Source: DAIDHZ01 sp035480255 (GTDB lineage: Bacteria > Chlamydiota > Chlamydiia > Chlamydiales > SM23-39). Taken from it: DNA of 64,000 nucleotides. Position 1 is the first letter of the stretch, and each line of letters starts with the position of its first letter. The stretch covers positions 3,064 to 67,063 of the forward strand of contig CAZVXF010000006.1 of the NCBI GenBank assembly GCA_964630875.1, written 5' to 3'. The notes beneath the pieces are model-generated. The model had not been told where the DNA came from. It did no database searches and saw only the letters and a program-made list of their open reading frames with translations. Both the position numbers and the translations under genes were made by a program. Below are positions 35,803 to 44,891 of this stretch, one piece after another.

Positions 35803-37878
35803 TCAGAATTGACGTTTGACTAGTTCGAAATCAAAAGAGACGCGGTCGTCATTGCGGATGTGGCTATAGCTTAAACGGATCTTTAACGCTGAGGTAATCC
35901 AAGTAGAAAGGTCTATTTTTACTTCTGTATATGGAGTTTCGTTTTCTCGATAAAAGCCATTGACTAACCAAATTCTCGTTTCCCAAAGTGGATTTAAGCG
36001 GACGAAAATATTTCCTAAAACTGTAATGCGGCGATCTGTTAGCGGGGAGAGGAGAAGTTGCGTTTCTGAGCGAGTCACATCAAGAATAAAACTTTCATGG
36101 TCGGCTTTTCTCCAATCGTATTTAGAACGGTATCGCGTTTCTAAAGACATAGCGACATTCTCGCTAAGTGTCCATTGTAGACGCGCTTTGGAAACATCGA
36201 GCAAGTGATGGCGGAAATTCCACGCATTATGAAAAGAGAAGTTAAGCGACGGAAGTCTCCAGTTTAAAAGAAGATAGCCTCGAGGAACGAGTTGAGGAAT
36301 CACTTTGTCTTTAAAAAATGCATTGATATAAAGATCAGCTGAAAAAGAGGCTTCTTTGCAAAGACGGCGCTTGGAAAAAAGAAGTGTCCGAAAGCCTGTT
36401 TGGATTTGATTGATTTTGTCGACGCCATCAGCAATGGTAAAAATGTAATGATCATCGGGATCCACAGTCGGTCGTGTAAGAACAGTATACCAAAGATAGG
36501 GTTCAATCACATGTTTATAGCGAGAGAACGTTTTTTCTCCTCTGGCAACAAGATCGAAACCATACTGTAGAACTCCTAGCCCTTTTACTTTTCCAGAAGG
36601 ACTATTTGTATAAAGAATTCCTTGGGTTCCAATGTAGGGGGTGAAAGTGAGAGGGCCCATCGGAAATGAGCGCTGCATTTTTTCTCGAATCTCAAGTCGA
36701 CCGCTACGATAATCTTTTAACGAAACCACAAGATCATCTGAATAGGCAAAATCAACGTAGGCTGCTTTCATTGAAAGGAAGTTGTAGATACCGGTATTGC
36801 CGATTGCATGTGGATGAAGATGTCCATAAATCGAAGGCAAGTCTTGTTTGATCGATTCAAAAGAATTCGCTCTTGGGCGGACACGTAAAGAGGTAATGTA
36901 GGGGTCATCTTGATGGCGAATATAGAGGATTGTTTTTTTTGCAGTGCTCACCTCAAAATCATCAGGTCTAAAAATGGTTGGCATTCGCACATCATTATAT
37001 TTATCCCAGACCAGTGCAGCGGTTGTTTTTTTGTCCTCGCTTGTGGATCGATATGCGCCTTGTAAACGATATCGAAACATTCTGTCAGGTGCCGTTTGTA
37101 ATCGATTTGTTCCTGCAAAGCTTCGGGTGACAAAAGTGGTCCGTTGATGCTCAGGGAAGTATTCTGTTTCAAAGGAGCCTCCCCAGCCAGTACTCCAGCG
37201 ATATTCTAACCTGCCATAAGCTGCGAAGTCCTGCTTTGAAAAAAGCTTATAACGAAAGGCAACTCTTGGACCTTGCCCTTTATCCCAATCGATATTCCAT
37301 TTATAAGGGGTTTCACTGCGAACTATGGACTCCCGAAATTTTTTCAAACTCAGCTTAAAAGAAGGAAACCAAAAAAATGGTGTTTTGAAGCTCCTGGCGC
37401 GCAATTGTTTTGCTTCAAAAAATTCTTCTCGGATGACATTGACTTGGTTTGCATAAAAATCCCAAGTACTCTCCTTATTTTCACAGGTAGTGAGTGTCAC
37501 ATCTTTAATTTTGTAGCTTCCATCTGGAAGTAATTGGATTTCATCGCCTGAAACAAAGAGCATTGCAGCAGAGGTTTTGCCTTGAAAAATCGTACCTGTT
37601 CGACTCACAAAATCGTACTCAAGCCGATTTCCGACATAAATCTTTTCTTTGAACTGAATGAGAAGATCGCCTTCAGCTTCTATTTTTTTGAGATCCTCTT
37701 TTTGCGTATACTGTATGTGTCTTGCTTGGATGCGAATATCGTTTCCTTGTATAACGCCGCCTTCATTGGTATAGAGAACGCCATGACAGTAAGTTGGATT
37801 GCGCAAATCGACAATGACTTCATCTGCATAGATGAAAGTGAAAAGCAAGACAAAGAAAATGCCGAATCGTTTTTTCAT
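35803..37878 (-). CDS. lptD: LPS-assembly outer-membrane protein LptD-like
   Basis: LptD inserts LPS into the outer leaflet. The ATG at 37878 gives 691 residues with a signal peptide (MKKRFGIFFVLLFTFIYADE), an OstA-like N-terminal domain (IRIQARHIQY, KIEAEGDLLI) and a long beta-barrel of alternating aromatic strands ending in Phe. A GTG three codons upstream is possible. The protein is shorter than proteobacterial LptD. Convergent with the PolA/RecQ gene. Confidence 0.85.
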   Translation of the reverse strand: MKKRFGIFFVLLFTFIYADEVIVDLRNPTYCHGVLYTNEGGVIQGNDIRIQARHIQYTQKEDLKKIEAEGDLLIQFKEKIYVGNRLEYDFVSRTGTIFQGKTSAAMLFVSGDEIQLLPDGSYKIKDVTLTTCENKESTWDFYANQVNVIREEFFEAKQLRARSFKTPFFWFPSFKLSLKKFRESIVRSETPYKWNIDWDKGQGPRVAFRYKLFSKQDFAAYGRLEYRWSTGWGGSFETEYFPEHQRTTFVTRSFAGTNRLQTAPDRMFRYRLQGAYRSTSEDKKTTAALVWDKYNDVRMPTIFRPDDFEVSTAKKTILYIRHQDDPYITSLRVRPRANSFESIKQDLPSIYGHLHPHAIGNTGIYNFLSMKAAYVDFAYSDDLVVSLKDYRSGRLEIREKMQRSFPMGPLTFTPYIGTQGILYTNSPSGKVKGLGVLQYGFDLVARGEKTFSRYKHVIEPYLWYTVLTRPTVDPDDHYIFTIADGVDKINQIQTGFRTLLFSKRRLCKEASFSADLYINAFFKDKVIPQLVPRGYLLLNWRLPSLNFSFHNAWNFRHHLLDVSKARLQWTLSENVAMSLETRYRSKYDWRKADHESFILDVTRSETQLLLSPLTDRRITVLGNIFVRLNPLWETRIWLVNGFYRENETPYTEVKIDLSTWITSALKIRLSYSHIRNDDRVSFDFELVKRQF

Positions 37879-38016
37879 GAAAATCACTTCTAGAGATAAC
37901 AGGATATTGGCGGGTCCAGTCTATCCCGCAGATCGTGTTATTTTTTTTCTAGGCTATTCTAGCAGATTGAAGATTTATCGAAATTATTATATATGTTGAA
38001 TCAACAAGGAGAATTT

Positions 38017-38265
38017 ATGAGAGTGTTACGTTTTATCATTTTATTGCTTGTAATCATTGGAGCATTGAATTGGGGGCTCTATGGATTCTTCCAATATGAT
38101 TTGGTTGCTGATCTATTTGGTGATATGTCAAAAACATCTCGTATCCTTTATGGAATCATCGGGATAGCAGGGTTACTTGGAATTGCAGGTCTTGTCTGCA
38201 CTTGTAGATCATGCGGTTGTGGATCGAATTGCAGCTGCTGCGTCAATAAAACCAAGAAGAAGTAA
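38017..38265 (+). CDS. DUF378-type small membrane protein
   Basis: 82 residues from the ATG at 38017 (AAGGAG upstream). Two hydrophobic segments contain the DUF378 signature ALNWGLYGFF and LYGIIGIAGLLGIAGL. The C-terminal tail is Cys-rich (CTCRSCGCGSNCSCC), an unusual addition that could bind metal or form disulfides. Function unknown. Confidence 0.85.
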   Translation: MRVLRFIILLLVIIGALNWGLYGFFQYDLVADLFGDMSKTSRILYGIIGIAGLLGIAGLVCTCRSCGCGSNCSCCVNKTKKK

Positions 38266-38275
38266 TCCCATTTTA

Positions 38276-38317
38276 GAGGGAATTGCAAAACCTCATTGTT
38301 CGTTTTGCAATTCCCTC
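38276..38317. repeat. Minimal palindrome made of MITE ends
   Basis: GAGGGAATTGCAAAAC and GTTTTGCAATTCCCTC form a perfect 16-bp inverted repeat around a 10-base loop. These are the terminal repeats of the elements at 16145 and 44726 without their interiors. It lies directly after a stop codon, so it could work as a transcription stop or be an internal-deletion derivative. Confidence 0.75.
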
Positions 38318-38437
38318 CTCTCTATACCCAGTATTGCAAATATCTAATAATTACTGTCTTTGGTCTTTGTTTTATTTATAATTTGATATTAATTAATTAA
38401 ATAATATTAAATAAGGTTAGAAATCAAGAGAGTAATT

Positions 38438-39121
38438 ATGGCAAAAAAAAGCTCATCTCCATGGCTAAGCATTTGGATACACCCTCGGAATACAATTCGA
38501 AAAGTGGTTGCTGAAAATCCCAATAAAAATTTGTGGCTGCTAGCCATCATTTATGGTTTTTCTTCTATTTTAGGGGCTTTTCAGTCTTTTTCACTAGGTT
38601 CTCAACTCAGTACAGTGGCAATTTTTCTGATCGCTTTAGTTTTTGCGATTTGTTGGGGCTATGTCATTTTTTCTATTTGGGGATGGGTAATCCTCTGGAC
38701 AGGAAAACTCTTTAAAGGAGCAGGTGATTTTAAAAGTGTAAGAGCTAGCTTTGCATGGTCAAATGTGCCAATGATTGTCAGTGATATTATTTGGATCATT
38801 ACTCTTGCCGTGATGGGTGCGTCACTATTTACTGCGCAGCAAAGTGGAGCGGGTCCTTCCGGCGGCGCAAATCTTGCGCAAGGTCCTGCCATTTTATTAC
38901 TTGCGTTTGCACTGATCAAGGTGTTGATGTCAGTGTGGTCTTTAGTGATTTGTATTAGTGCGCTTGCTGAAGTGCAACGCTTTTCAGTGCTGAAAGCGAT
39001 TGGAAACCTAATTTTGTCAGCAATCGTAGTGGGTATCGTGATCGGAGTTTTAGGCTTCGCAATCACCTCTTTTATGGGGAACCCAGCTCAGAGCGCAGCA
39101 TCTATATTTTTTAATCATTAA
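38438..39121 (+). CDS. Yip1-family integral membrane protein
   Basis: 227 residues. WLSIWIHPRNTIRKVV is the N-terminal signature of bacterial Yip1-domain proteins, followed by five hydrophobic segments. Bacterial members lack a well-defined role. It is followed at once by an exported protein gene, probably in one operon. Confidence 0.8.
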   Translation: MAKKSSSPWLSIWIHPRNTIRKVVAENPNKNLWLLAIIYGFSSILGAFQSFSLGSQLSTVAIFLIALVFAICWGYVIFSIWGWVILWTGKLFKGAGDFKSVRASFAWSNVPMIVSDIIWIITLAVMGASLFTAQQSGAGPSGGANLAQGPAILLLAFALIKVLMSVWSLVICISALAEVQRFSVLKAIGNLILSAIVVGIVIGVLGFAITSFMGNPAQSAASIFFNH

Positions 39122-39136
39122 TTGAAAGGAAGTGCC

Positions 39137-39700
39137 ATGAAAAGTCGAACAACGAAAAGAGTCGGAATTTGGATCTTCGCTTTTACACTGTTCATGGCGC
39201 ATCTATTTTTGCGACCCGCCCATGCCGATACAGGGACGACTTGGAAACCAATCTATGCAAAAAGCGGCGAGTGCGTGATCTCTTTTCCAACGCCTCCGCA
39301 AATGTTAAGTCAAACACTTGATCTCCAGGAAGGACAGAAGCTCGTTTACGATGTATATCTTTCCCCTTTTGAATCAAAAGGGGTTTTCCTTCTTTTGGTC
39401 GCAACATATCCCGCGGAGCTCTTAAAAGGTCATGAAATTGCTGGGGTAGAGGGGTTACTCCAAGGAATTCTAAACCATAACGCTGACAACGCGCTTGTCT
39501 TCGCAAATCAAATCGAAATAAATGGAAATCCAGCCATGACTTTCTTAGTACAAAATGGGCAGAGCTATTTTAGAGGACAAGCTTTAATGGTTGGGAATAA
39601 ACTTTTCTTGCTTGCAATGGAAGGAAAGAAAGAGTTTTTGGAAGAAAAAGTCTTCCTCCAATTTGTTAAATCTTTTCAGCTTACAATGAAAAATTCTTAA
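39137..39700 (+). CDS. Exported hypothetical protein
   Basis: 187 residues from the ATG at 39137 (AAAGGAAG upstream). A signal peptide spans 1-30 with probable cleavage after AHA in LRPAHAD. The mature part (ISFPTPPQMLSQTL, FLVQNGQSYFRGQALMVGN) resembles small periplasmic or envelope proteins of unknown function. It converges on xseB with a 4-base overlap. Confidence 0.78.
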   Translation: MKSRTTKRVGIWIFAFTLFMAHLFLRPAHADTGTTWKPIYAKSGECVISFPTPPQMLSQTLDLQEGQKLVYDVYLSPFESKGVFLLLVATYPAELLKGHEIAGVEGLLQGILNHNADNALVFANQIEINGNPAMTFLVQNGQSYFRGQALMVGNKLFLLAMEGKKEFLEEKVFLQFVKSFQLTMKNS

Positions 39701-39945
39701 ATTTGAAAAGACTCTGTTTTGGGTTTTTGATTCTCATCTGTCTGTAAGTCGTTGTTCCGTCCCTTAATGAGTTTTTCGATTGTTTTTTCGGCTTGATTAA
39801 GGGAATGCGTACAGCTACGCATGAGCAGTTCGGCTTCTTCAAAAAGTTTCAAAGACTCATCAAGCGGCGTTTTTCCACTATTCATGAGTTCCAAGATTTT
39901 TTCTAAGCGTTCAAATGCTTTTTCATAAGAGAGATTTTGTGTCAT
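39697..39945 (-). CDS. xseB: Exodeoxyribonuclease VII small subunit
   Basis: 82 residues from the ATG at 39945: MTQNLSYEKAFERLEKILEL, then LDESLKLFEEAELLMRSC, the helical hairpin typical of XseB. The longer frame to 40050 lies inside xseA. It overlaps the 3' end of xseA by 23 bases, so the subunits are translated from one message. Confidence 0.93.
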   Translation of the reverse strand: MTQNLSYEKAFERLEKILELMNSGKTPLDESLKLFEEAELLMRSCTHSLNQAEKTIEKLIKGRNNDLQTDENQKPKTESFQI

Positions 39946-41269
39946 ATGTATCCACTTTGTTTGTCTTTGCAGTGATTCGGCCATCATGCAAAAGAGCTGT
40001 AAAGGTTTCTGATTCACGAATGGCATTGGCCGATTGAATAATGGATCCATTCGCAGTTTGAAGGATTGAATAACCTTTTTTCAAAAGGCTATTGGGATTG
40101 ATTGAACGTAAATGTTCAGTGAGTTGATACAGTCGCTCCTTTTTGGTTGCGAGCAGCGTTGTTATTGCAGATAGATAACGGGTCGAGTATGGCTTTAGCT
40201 GTTCTCGTAAGAGATTCATTTGCGACGATGGTTTGAGCAGTTCAAGTCTTTGTGAAAGAGCGCGCGTTTTAAGCGCATTTTGCGTCAGTGTCCGCTGCAT
40301 AGCGGCATCTAGATCGCTACGGAGATCATCGAGGGATTGGATCTGCTGCGAGAGAAGGGAATAAGGCGAATTAAAAAGCGGATGTCTTTTCAAAGCTTCA
40401 AGATATTGGCGCGATTGTTTGATTTGTCCAATGACTTTTTGCGTTAGAAAATTTTGAGTCGTCTTTAGAAATTGGAAGATATTTGCTTTTTCTTGAGAAA
40501 CAAGTTCTGCTGCGGCAGAGGGAGTTGGTGCGCGTACGTCTGCTACGAAATCGGCAATTGTAAAATCGGTTTCATGGCCAACTGCAGAAACAATCGGAAT
40601 GCGGGACTCGTAGATTGCTTTTGCAACGATCTCTTCATTAAAAGCCCAAAGATCCTCAATGCTTCCACCGCCACGGCCAACGATCAATACATCGACAAGA
40701 TTGTAGGTATTGAAATCTTGAATGGCACGTGCGATTTCCTCTGCAGCGCCAGGACCTTGAACTTTGACTGGATTGAGAACTACATGAAAGCCTGATAATC
40801 TTCGCGTAAGAATATTCAGGATATCTTGGATGACAGCGCCTGTTGGGCTTGTGATAATTCCGATTTTTTTTGGGAATTTGGGAAGAGGTTTTTTCTTTGC
40901 TGTATCGAACCATCCTCGAAGAAGAAGCTCTTCTTTGAACTTTTGCAATTTCAAAAGAAGTTCACCCGCCCCTTGGAATTGAAGCTCTCGGATCACCATC
41001 TGGTATTGACCCCGAGGCATATAAAGGCTCAGCTCTCCCTTCGCAATGACTTGATCCCCATCCTTTGGGATGCGACTTAAAGTGGCTGCGCTGTTTTTAA
41101 AGAGTACAGCAGAAATTTGTGCGCCTGCGTCTTTTAAACTAAAATACAGATGCCCAGATGTTTGAAGTTTAAAATTGCTAATTTCACCCTGTAAAGAAAT
41201 TTGGCGAAAATTGGGTTCAAGCAAGGATTTGATGGCAAAAGTCAATTCAGAGACAGAAAAAATTTTCAT
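39923..41269 (-). CDS. xseA: Exodeoxyribonuclease VII large subunit
   Basis: 448 residues from the ATG at 41269 (MKIFSVSELTFAIKSLLE). The N-terminal OB fold (LQGEISNFKLQTSGHLYFSL), the nuclease region with GIITSPTGAVIQDILNI, VGRGGGSIEDLWAFNEE and SAVGHETDFTIADFVADVRA, and the C-terminal coiled coil are present. ExoVII degrades single-stranded DNA. Divergent from tpiA, with both starts about 60 bases apart. Confidence 0.96.
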   Translation of the reverse strand: MKIFSVSELTFAIKSLLEPNFRQISLQGEISNFKLQTSGHLYFSLKDAGAQISAVLFKNSAATLSRIPKDGDQVIAKGELSLYMPRGQYQMVIRELQFQGAGELLLKLQKFKEELLLRGWFDTAKKKPLPKFPKKIGIITSPTGAVIQDILNILTRRLSGFHVVLNPVKVQGPGAAEEIARAIQDFNTYNLVDVLIVGRGGGSIEDLWAFNEEIVAKAIYESRIPIVSAVGHETDFTIADFVADVRAPTPSAAAELVSQEKANIFQFLKTTQNFLTQKVIGQIKQSRQYLEALKRHPLFNSPYSLLSQQIQSLDDLRSDLDAAMQRTLTQNALKTRALSQRLELLKPSSQMNLLREQLKPYSTRYLSAITTLLATKKERLYQLTEHLRSINPNSLLKKGYSILQTANGSIIQSANAIRESETFTALLHDGRITAKTNKVDTYDTKSLL

Positions 41270-41330
41270 GCGATTATTTTGTATCAAAAAGCATTTGAAT
41301 TGCAATCATCCATTCTGTATTCTTATCAGA

Positions 41331-42086
41331 ATGCGGAAGGTTTACGTCATTGCCAACTGGAAGATGTATAAAACGGCTCGGGAAGCAACAGATTATATTG
41401 AGCATCTGTTGCCTTTACTTGTTGATCCGATCGAAAATATTTACCTGAGCGTTCCTTACACCGCGATTGCCGCTGCCAGCTCTTTTGCAAAACAGACAAA
41501 AATTGTGATCGGAGCGCAAAATATGAATGATGCTAAAGAGGGCGCCCTTACTGGAGAAATTGCCAGTCTCATGCTCAAGGAGGCAGGGGCTCATTTTGTC
41601 ATTCTCGGTCATTCCGAAAGACGGTCGCTGTTTAATGAAACCAATGAATTTATCCATAAAAAAGTGATTCGGGCTTTGCAAGATGATATCCAGCCCATTC
41701 TTTGTGTCGGAGAATCCTTGGAAGAAAGAAATTCAGGGGCCATGGAAAAGGTACTCAAAGAACAAATCTCAATTGCCTTGGCAGGCGTACCCAAATCAAG
41801 TGTTGAAAAGCTTATTTTAGCTTATGAACCGGTTTGGGCGATTGGAACTGGGAAAACCGCGAGCTTCGACATGATTGAGGAAGCGCATGCGTTTTGCCGT
41901 CAAGTACTTGCAGAGCTTTTCGGGCATAAAGCGGCAAATGCCGTTTCGGTTGTTTATGGCGGCTCTGTGAAAGTTGATAATGTAGCAAAGATTATGAAAG
42001 AAAAGAATGTGGACGGTGTATTAGTTGGAGGAGCGTCACTAGATGCCCAAGAATTTGCTAAAATCGTTCATCAATGTAAAAAATAG
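41331..42086 (+). CDS. tpiA: Triosephosphate isomerase
   Basis: 251 residues from the ATG at 41331. The substrate Lys is in VIANWKMYK, the electrophilic His in LGHSERR, the catalytic Glu in LAYEPVWAIGTGK, and the phosphate loop is VVYGGSVK. The longer frame to 41175 overlaps xseA and is rejected. Glycolysis/gluconeogenesis, cytoplasmic. Confidence 0.97.
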   Translation: MRKVYVIANWKMYKTAREATDYIEHLLPLLVDPIENIYLSVPYTAIAAASSFAKQTKIVIGAQNMNDAKEGALTGEIASLMLKEAGAHFVILGHSERRSLFNETNEFIHKKVIRALQDDIQPILCVGESLEERNSGAMEKVLKEQISIALAGVPKSSVEKLILAYEPVWAIGTGKTASFDMIEEAHAFCRQVLAELFGHKAANAVSVVYGGSVKVDNVAKIMKEKNVDGVLVGGASLDAQEFAKIVHQCKK

Positions 42087-42094
42087 GATTTCAA

Positions 42095-42379
42095 ATGACG
42101 GTATTATTTTATATTTTTTTATTTTTGTTTATGTTGCTTTGCTTAATTCTATGTTTTTCGATCTTGATTCAAGAAGCGAAAAGCTTAGGTTTAGGAGCCT
42201 CTTTTGGTGGAGATAGCGGAGATTCTTTGTTCGGTACTTCCACTGCTGAAGTCTTAAAAAAATTTACAAGCTATGTCGCTATTTTCTTTTTAGTCACTTG
42301 TTTTGTATTGTCCTTTTGGACAGCCTCTTTGGGAAGACGAACAATGGCAGCCCCTTTACAAATTGAAGCGCAACAATAA
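42095..42379 (+). CDS. secG: Preprotein translocase subunit SecG
   Basis: 94 residues with two membrane segments. The SecG signature SILIQEAKSLGLGASFGGDS, close to IQxxKxGGLGxxFGG, and FLVTCFVLSFW are visible. It begins 8 bases after tpiA, a common pairing. Confidence 0.93.
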   Translation: MTVLFYIFLFLFMLLCLILCFSILIQEAKSLGLGASFGGDSGDSLFGTSTAEVLKKFTSYVAIFFLVTCFVLSFWTASLGRRTMAAPLQIEAQQ

Positions 42380-42563
42380 AATTTGTTTGAAATATATTCA
42401 GGAATGGTTATTTTGATTTTGTGAACCTGTTTATCTGGAATGGCATACATCCCGGGAAAACGAGGAAAGTTTGAGGCTGGTTCACTGTGATTCTCAAATA
42501 AGGGAGACAAATAAATTGTCTGAATATCATCAAGATAGACAAGAGAGCCAAGGGAGCGAAGAT

Positions 42564-42848
42564 ATGACCACGGTCACAAAGAAGAGATTGATCCATACAA
42601 TTTCTCAAGCACGAGGACTGCATCCGAACGACGTACGCAATGTGATTCAGGCTTTTTTAGATGCGATGACTGATTCTTTATCTCAGGGGGATCGTTTGGA
42701 ATTTCGTGATTTTGGAGTTTTCGAAATTGTGGAAAGAAAACAGAAGATTGGACGAAACCCTAAAAACGCCGCAGTCCCGATTGTGATTCCTGCTCGCAAA
42801 GCTGTGAAGTTCACTCCTGGAAAGAAAATGAAGAAATTGATTTCCTAA
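42564..42848 (+). CDS. HU/IHF-family DNA-binding protein
   Basis: 94 residues from the ATG at 42564. The family core RLEFRDFGVFEIVERKQKIG and RNPKNAAVPIVIPARKAVKF includes the DNA-intercalating beta-arm. Closest in style to IHF/HimD, which in Chlamydia precedes a conserved hypothetical gene, as here. Architectural DNA bending. Confidence 0.93.
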   Translation: MTTVTKKRLIHTISQARGLHPNDVRNVIQAFLDAMTDSLSQGDRLEFRDFGVFEIVERKQKIGRNPKNAAVPIVIPARKAVKFTPGKKMKKLIS

Positions 42849-42850
42849 AA

Positions 42851-43666
42851 ATGTTTGAGTCTACTCTCTCTTTAGGGAAATTATGCCAGCTAGCCCTCTC
42901 TCAAGGCAAAGATGGGGAGCCTTTGGCTGCCCAAATTCTTCCCCTAGTCCATTTCCCGAGTCTCTGGTCTCGGGAAAATGAATATAATCGATCCGAATCA
43001 CAATCTTCGATTAATTTGCTTTTGCGCGCTTTCGGAAAGGCGCCCTTTTATCACGATCCAACGCCTTCGCACTTACGTTTTCTCGAGCAAAGTCTGCCAA
43101 CATTTAAGGAAAGTTCAAGCGAAACAACAAAAGCTTTTATTTCTAATTTTAGCGAAAAAATCAGATGTGCTTTTGTCAAGCATGGGGAGTATGTGGCTCT
43201 TGGCGCGATGAATTGCAGTTCGATTGAAATTCCTGCATTTGGTACACAATTGCATCCATTAAACGATCCTCAAATGTTTGGAGTCCATCGCACGGATGCA
43301 AAATGGTCAGCTGTCTCTGTACAAAAAGAGATTTGGTTTGAATATCAAAATGAGGAATCTGGCTTTTCAACACGATTTGTTGGGATCACCACGGATGTCC
43401 CTGTATTTTTTGTATTTTATGTGAAAGCGGAGCTTGCGTTTATCGGAAATGATATCTTTCCTCCCAAAAGTCTTCAAAGATATCATCACCACTCTCAGAA
43501 AGTCACTTTTCAGTCTCATGGAGATCGGCTGACAATCGAAAATTTATGCCCTTCTAAGATGCAGCTGATTCCGCTCGCAGGATCTGGATGTTTTTGGGAT
43601 AGCGATTTTTTAATCGCTTATGAAGTGCCGGTCCACGACCCTAGAACTTGTTTCCGATTTTCTTAA
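42851..43666 (+). CDS. Conserved hypothetical protein next to HU/IHF
   Basis: 271 residues, beginning 2 bases after the HU/IHF stop. The C-terminal half is beta-rich, with no signal peptide. GVHRTDAKWSAVSVQKEIWF, the SGFSTRFVG segment and LIPLAGSGCFWDSDFLIAYE suggest a heparinase-like beta domain, but I cannot assign it. A gene of similar size follows himD in Chlamydia, so this may be that conserved chlamydial protein. It overlaps the convergent gene by 26 bases. Confidence 0.78.
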   Translation: MFESTLSLGKLCQLALSQGKDGEPLAAQILPLVHFPSLWSRENEYNRSESQSSINLLLRAFGKAPFYHDPTPSHLRFLEQSLPTFKESSSETTKAFISNFSEKIRCAFVKHGEYVALGAMNCSSIEIPAFGTQLHPLNDPQMFGVHRTDAKWSAVSVQKEIWFEYQNEESGFSTRFVGITTDVPVFFVFYVKAELAFIGNDIFPPKSLQRYHHHSQKVTFQSHGDRLTIENLCPSKMQLIPLAGSGCFWDSDFLIAYEVPVHDPRTCFRFS

Positions 43667-44345
43667 ACGCAGGCGAGACAAGATTTTGTCCGCTATCCAC
43701 AACATGGATACGTCCTGTCACATGTGTTGTTTCAATATCGATCCAGCACGGAAAGGGGATTTTGTGTGCTTGATCAAAATAAAGAGTGATAGATCTTCCC
43801 TCGATCTCAGACCCATCATTTGGCCAAATCGCAGTATAGGCGTCGCAAACAGTTCCATGGTTTGTTTTTTTCTCGAAGACAAACTTGGGGTTCCAGATTT
43901 TTCGAAAATCAGGTTCGCCATCTAGCGGGGGTGGGCCAATCCGACGCCTGTCTTCATTTTGAATCGGAACCAACGACAGTTGTAAAAGAGTCGCGAGTAT
44001 GCTCTCGTTTTTAGAAATTTTTACATGCATATTCTTTGATACAGAATAGCAATCTAAGACTTGGCCGTTTTTTGAATCGATTTCTAGAATGGACCAAGAA
44101 GTATGACCTGGAGCTTTGTTCTTTACCCAGCTTGCCCAAGAATCTGTCACAAAAGAATTTGGACCTGAAATTTCCTCGATGATCAGTTGATTCTCATCGA
44201 TCGAGCGTAGATGGACGACTGTGAATAGCTTCCCCGCTTGTGTGACAATGTAGTCTCCACTTTTCCCATTCAAGAGGAAAGTCTGCAAAGTAGGGTTCGC
44301 AAAGGATGAGCAAAGGAAAAGAAGTAAAAAAATGAATATTTTCAT
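43641..44345 (-). CDS. Exported hypothetical protein
   Basis: 234 residues with a clear signal peptide (MKIFIFLLLFLCSSFANP). The mature chain is beta-rich and ends FKKIGNKF. No known motif. FPCWIDIETTHVTGRIHVVD near the C-terminus is LolA/outer-membrane-lipoprotein-sorting-like in texture, but this is weak. Probable envelope protein. Confidence 0.78.
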   Translation of the reverse strand: MKIFIFLLLFLCSSFANPTLQTFLLNGKSGDYIVTQAGKLFTVVHLRSIDENQLIIEEISGPNSFVTDSWASWVKNKAPGHTSWSILEIDSKNGQVLDCYSVSKNMHVKISKNESILATLLQLSLVPIQNEDRRRIGPPPLDGEPDFRKIWNPKFVFEKKTNHGTVCDAYTAIWPNDGSEIEGRSITLYFDQAHKIPFPCWIDIETTHVTGRIHVVDSGQNLVSPAFKKIGNKF

Positions 44346-44414
44346 AGAGATACTATGAAGGAGAGCGAGGTTTTTTTACTAGCACATGTTCAATGCCTGT
44401 GATATGTGGGGTTT

Positions 44415-44723
44415 ATGCTCAAAAAAGTCTTTTTTCCTCTTATTATCATGATTTTATTCTGTTCTGCCTTGACGGTGCAGAATGAAACTCGGGTTCGATC
44501 GATTGATCAGCAGATTCAAGAATTGCAAGAAAAGAAATGGGGTTTTGTGGCGAAAGCAATGCGGCATGAGGATCAGGCGGATTGTTTGCAGTTCAATGAC
44601 GAAACATACTTAGAAACAAGACGCTATATGCAGCTTGCTGAGGAAAATCGAGTCAAGGCAAATGCTGTCCAGCAAGAGATTGACCGCCTTCAGGCGGAAA
44701 AAGAGAAAATCCTAAAAAAATAA
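44415..44723 (+). CDS. Small secreted or anchored coiled-coil protein
   Basis: 102 residues from the ATG at 44415. A hydrophobic N-terminus (MLKKVFFPLIIMILFCSAL) contains a lipobox-like Cys, followed by a helical, heptad-rich domain (RSIDQQIQELQEKKWGF, VQQEIDRLQAEKEKILKK). Possibly a periplasmic or inner-membrane-anchored structural protein. A MITE copy begins 2 bases after the stop. Confidence 0.7.
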   Translation: MLKKVFFPLIIMILFCSALTVQNETRVRSIDQQIQELQEKKWGFVAKAMRHEDQADCLQFNDETYLETRRYMQLAEENRVKANAVQQEIDRLQAEKEKILKK

Positions 44724-44725
44724 TG

Positions 44726-44891
44726 GAGGAAATTGCAAAACTCCATTTGGCTCCAAATTTGCCCTTTTTCCATTGGATTCAATTTTTTGCAAATTGCAGA
44801 AGAGCCCAATAGGTTATGTCAATTTGCACAAATTGAACCAATGAAAAAAATCATCAAATTTTGCGCACAAAGCGAGTTTTGCAATTCCCTC
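44726..44891. repeat. MITE-like element with terminal inverted repeats, copy 2
   Basis: 166 bases nearly identical to 16145-16309 in the interior. Left end GAGGAAATTGCAAAACTC, right end GAGTTTTGCAATTCCCTC. Its right end abuts the stop codon of the DMT transporter gene and its left end lies just after a stop, so both genes are intact. Confidence 0.85.
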
